64,000 bases of DNA, taken from the NCBI GenBank assembly GCA_013400155.1, contig VXBM01000560.1, positions 62,001 to 126,000 on the forward strand. The letters are read 5' to 3'. Numbering within the stretch: the stretch's first letter is position 1; every line of letters begins with the position of its first letter. Origin of the DNA: Helopsaltes ochotensis (Eukaryota > Chordata > Aves > Passeriformes > Locustellidae). A program made the translations under genes and the position numbers. The notes beneath the pieces are model-generated. The model was not told the DNA's origin. It searched no databases and saw only the letters and a list, made by a program, of their open reading frames with translations. This document shows, piece after piece, positions 62,401-64,000 of the stretch.

Positions 62401-64000
62401 CTAAAATCCTTGGTAAAGGATGCTACACTTCTTGTAGTTGAGATTTTTTGGGGCGGGCTGGTAGGATGAAAAAAAGGGCTGAAAGGATTAGGAATCAAGG
62501 AGGGTTTGTACATTTCCTTGAATGAATCTGGGTCTATAGTGTGGTTTTTTGCACATAAATCCAAGTTTTCAGTGGTCAACATTATCAGTTAAATGCTATG
62601 GTATTATTGCTGTGTTTATATTGCTAATAACCTACACTACTTAATGTGGAGGAAGGGTAAAAATCCAGTTTGGTTCTGTCTGGATTTCAAGTAGTAGAGA
62701 TTTTGCTTGGAGGTATTGCTGTTGTTAGCCCTTCTGGATACCTCTGCTAATCATGTGGGCGTGGCAGGGATGGAGTGGAGGCAGAACTGCTCTCTCCATC
62801 AAGACACTCAGTTTAAGGCCCACCTTAAATTAGTAGGAGGGGAAAACTTCGTACCAATTTGAGAATTTTCTGTGGTAGCGGAGGCTTCTATTTACTTTGG
62901 ATGAGCATGTGCTTATTTATTAGGAAGACTTTGAGAAGTTCCCATTGCTTTCTGGGGTGTGGCTGCTGAGATTGTACAGTGAGGTGATGCTTTGAACCCA
63001 TTCACTGAAATATGCTCTTTCATGTGAAAGGAAATGCTTGCTAAAGTACAGGCTGTGTTCAGTTGGGATGAAGGTAAATTTCTCTTAGCTGAATTGCTTT
63101 CTGTGAAGTGTTACTCTCCTTTTTAGAGCCTCTCCACTACTTCTGCTACTGCAGCAATTATAGATTATGTACTTGAACATACAGATTCTCTACTTTGATG
63201 CAGTCGTGTCTGTTGGAGATGACAGTGCTCTGAGAGGGAACCTTCAGTTTTCTAACTGCGATCTTGTTTTTAGTCCTTGTGTGAAGATAGCTGTAAGCAA
63301 ATACAATGAATGACTTGGTTTATTGTCAGAAGTGTTTGTGTTATTCTGCAGTTATGAATGCTGCGCTGTGCTTTGCTAGACAAATTAACATAGTTAATAA
63401 CACTACAATGATAAGGCTTTTACTGTTTACTGAAAAACATTTGGCTCTGGTGTCTCTGGGGATTCATTTGGAATATCTGTATTTTCACAGCTGCAAAATA
63501 CAGGTGGCGTGGGCTGTTGTTGAATGAGTATGACATGTTTTTCAAAGGCAGAAAAATGAAGTCAACAGTCACACGACTAATTGACGATCATTAGTGAGTT
63601 GATCTTTTGCACCAATTGTTGGTTTAAGACTTGAAAAATCTATCATTATCCCTGACAGCAAAAATTAGCCTGGTGAGATTCCAGCTCTCAGTTGACTAAT
63701 TAACTTTTCTAATGCTGATAGACTTCCACCAGGTACACCTAGGAAATAATAGCTGTGGATAAGAATCCTCAGATACAGCTTCATTTGAATATAGTCCCTC
63801 TTGGGAACTATGGTGCCAGGAGATGGGTGAGCAGTCTATCAGCATCGAAGGTGTTAAGTAGAGACAGCACTCTCTTGGTTGCCTTAGAAAAGAAGGTGGT
63901 CATGCCTAAGCTGAAATATCTGAATTCCAAAAATGTCTTCTGGATTAGGGAGCTAGGAAATACTAACATAAAAATTATACACAATGTTGTAGATGGTTCT
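59421..64000. other. Gene-free DNA downstream of the CpG island
   Basis: I see no gene. The first few hundred bases (59500-59680) keep the look of conserved noncoding DNA. The rest is AT-rich with T/G low complexity at about 60548-60605 and a weak MIR-like stretch near 61785-61850 (tttgtttctccatccgtaac). A CACGTG E-box lies near 60185. Confidence 0.55.
60548..60605. repeat. T/G-rich low-complexity tract
   Basis: Repeated tttg units and T runs with only isolated C. It is similar in style to the tract at 47171-47267 but interrupted. Probably a decayed poly-T or simple repeat. Confidence 0.7.

Noticed and set aside
1..64000. CRISPR arrays, bacterial operons, ribosome binding sites, rRNA genes
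   Set aside because: No spaced direct-repeat arrays, no densely packed long open frames and no rRNA-like sequence. Composition and repeats are those of vertebrate nuclear DNA.

Overview
The window reads as vertebrate nuclear DNA, most likely from a bird. It is AT-rich and CpG-depleted. Open frames are short and scattered over both strands, apart from one 214-codon frame that starts in a CpG island. There are no operon-like gene arrays. Recognisable interspersed repeats are few. The clearest are a solo LTR of an avian ERV family, ending in the ggggttaaacca-type terminus common in bird genomes, and a CR1 LINE fragment with the avian-style CR1 3' tail. Older, weaker fragments resemble MIR/CORE-SINE, L2-like 3' ends and ancient CR1. 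A 22-base run of N marks an assembly gap. The bird assignment rests on the LTR and CR1 and is an inference.

No complete protein-coding gene can be supported. The window is best described as intronic or intergenic DNA. Five stretches are bracketed by plausible splice sites (21152-21348, 26468-26553, 36682-36787, 41268-41529, 45562-45639); none could be matched to a named protein. The best splice-site pairs are at 21152-21348 (the frame closes and an AATAAA lies near the end, so a noncoding exon is likely), 26468-26553 (86 nt, one open frame) and 45562-45639 (78 nt, symmetric, one open frame, possibly exonised from an old repeat). All are low-confidence predictions.

Layout. 1-6571: unremarkable AT-rich DNA with a small CpG cluster near 6090. 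6572-7125: solo ERV LTR. 7126-21151: gene-free DNA with the gap at 12472-12493 and a MIR-like SINE near 15345-15470. 21152-50976: long AT-rich noncoding DNA carrying the five exon candidates, an RFX-type X-box (30927-30940), a perfect inverted repeat (36250-36277), a palindrome-rich old repeat (23855-24080) and a 97-nt G/T-only tract (47171-47267). 50977-51290: internally deleted CR1. 54370-54500: probable ancient CR1. About 58305-59035: the only CpG island, probably a promoter. It has a Kozak-good ATG followed by a donor-like site, and it contains the start of the 214-codon frame (58776-59420). 59421-64000: noncoding DNA.

If the CpG island is a promoter, the unusually low-divergence-looking sequence around it would be candidate cis-regulatory DNA. 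This cannot be tested without comparative or transcript data.
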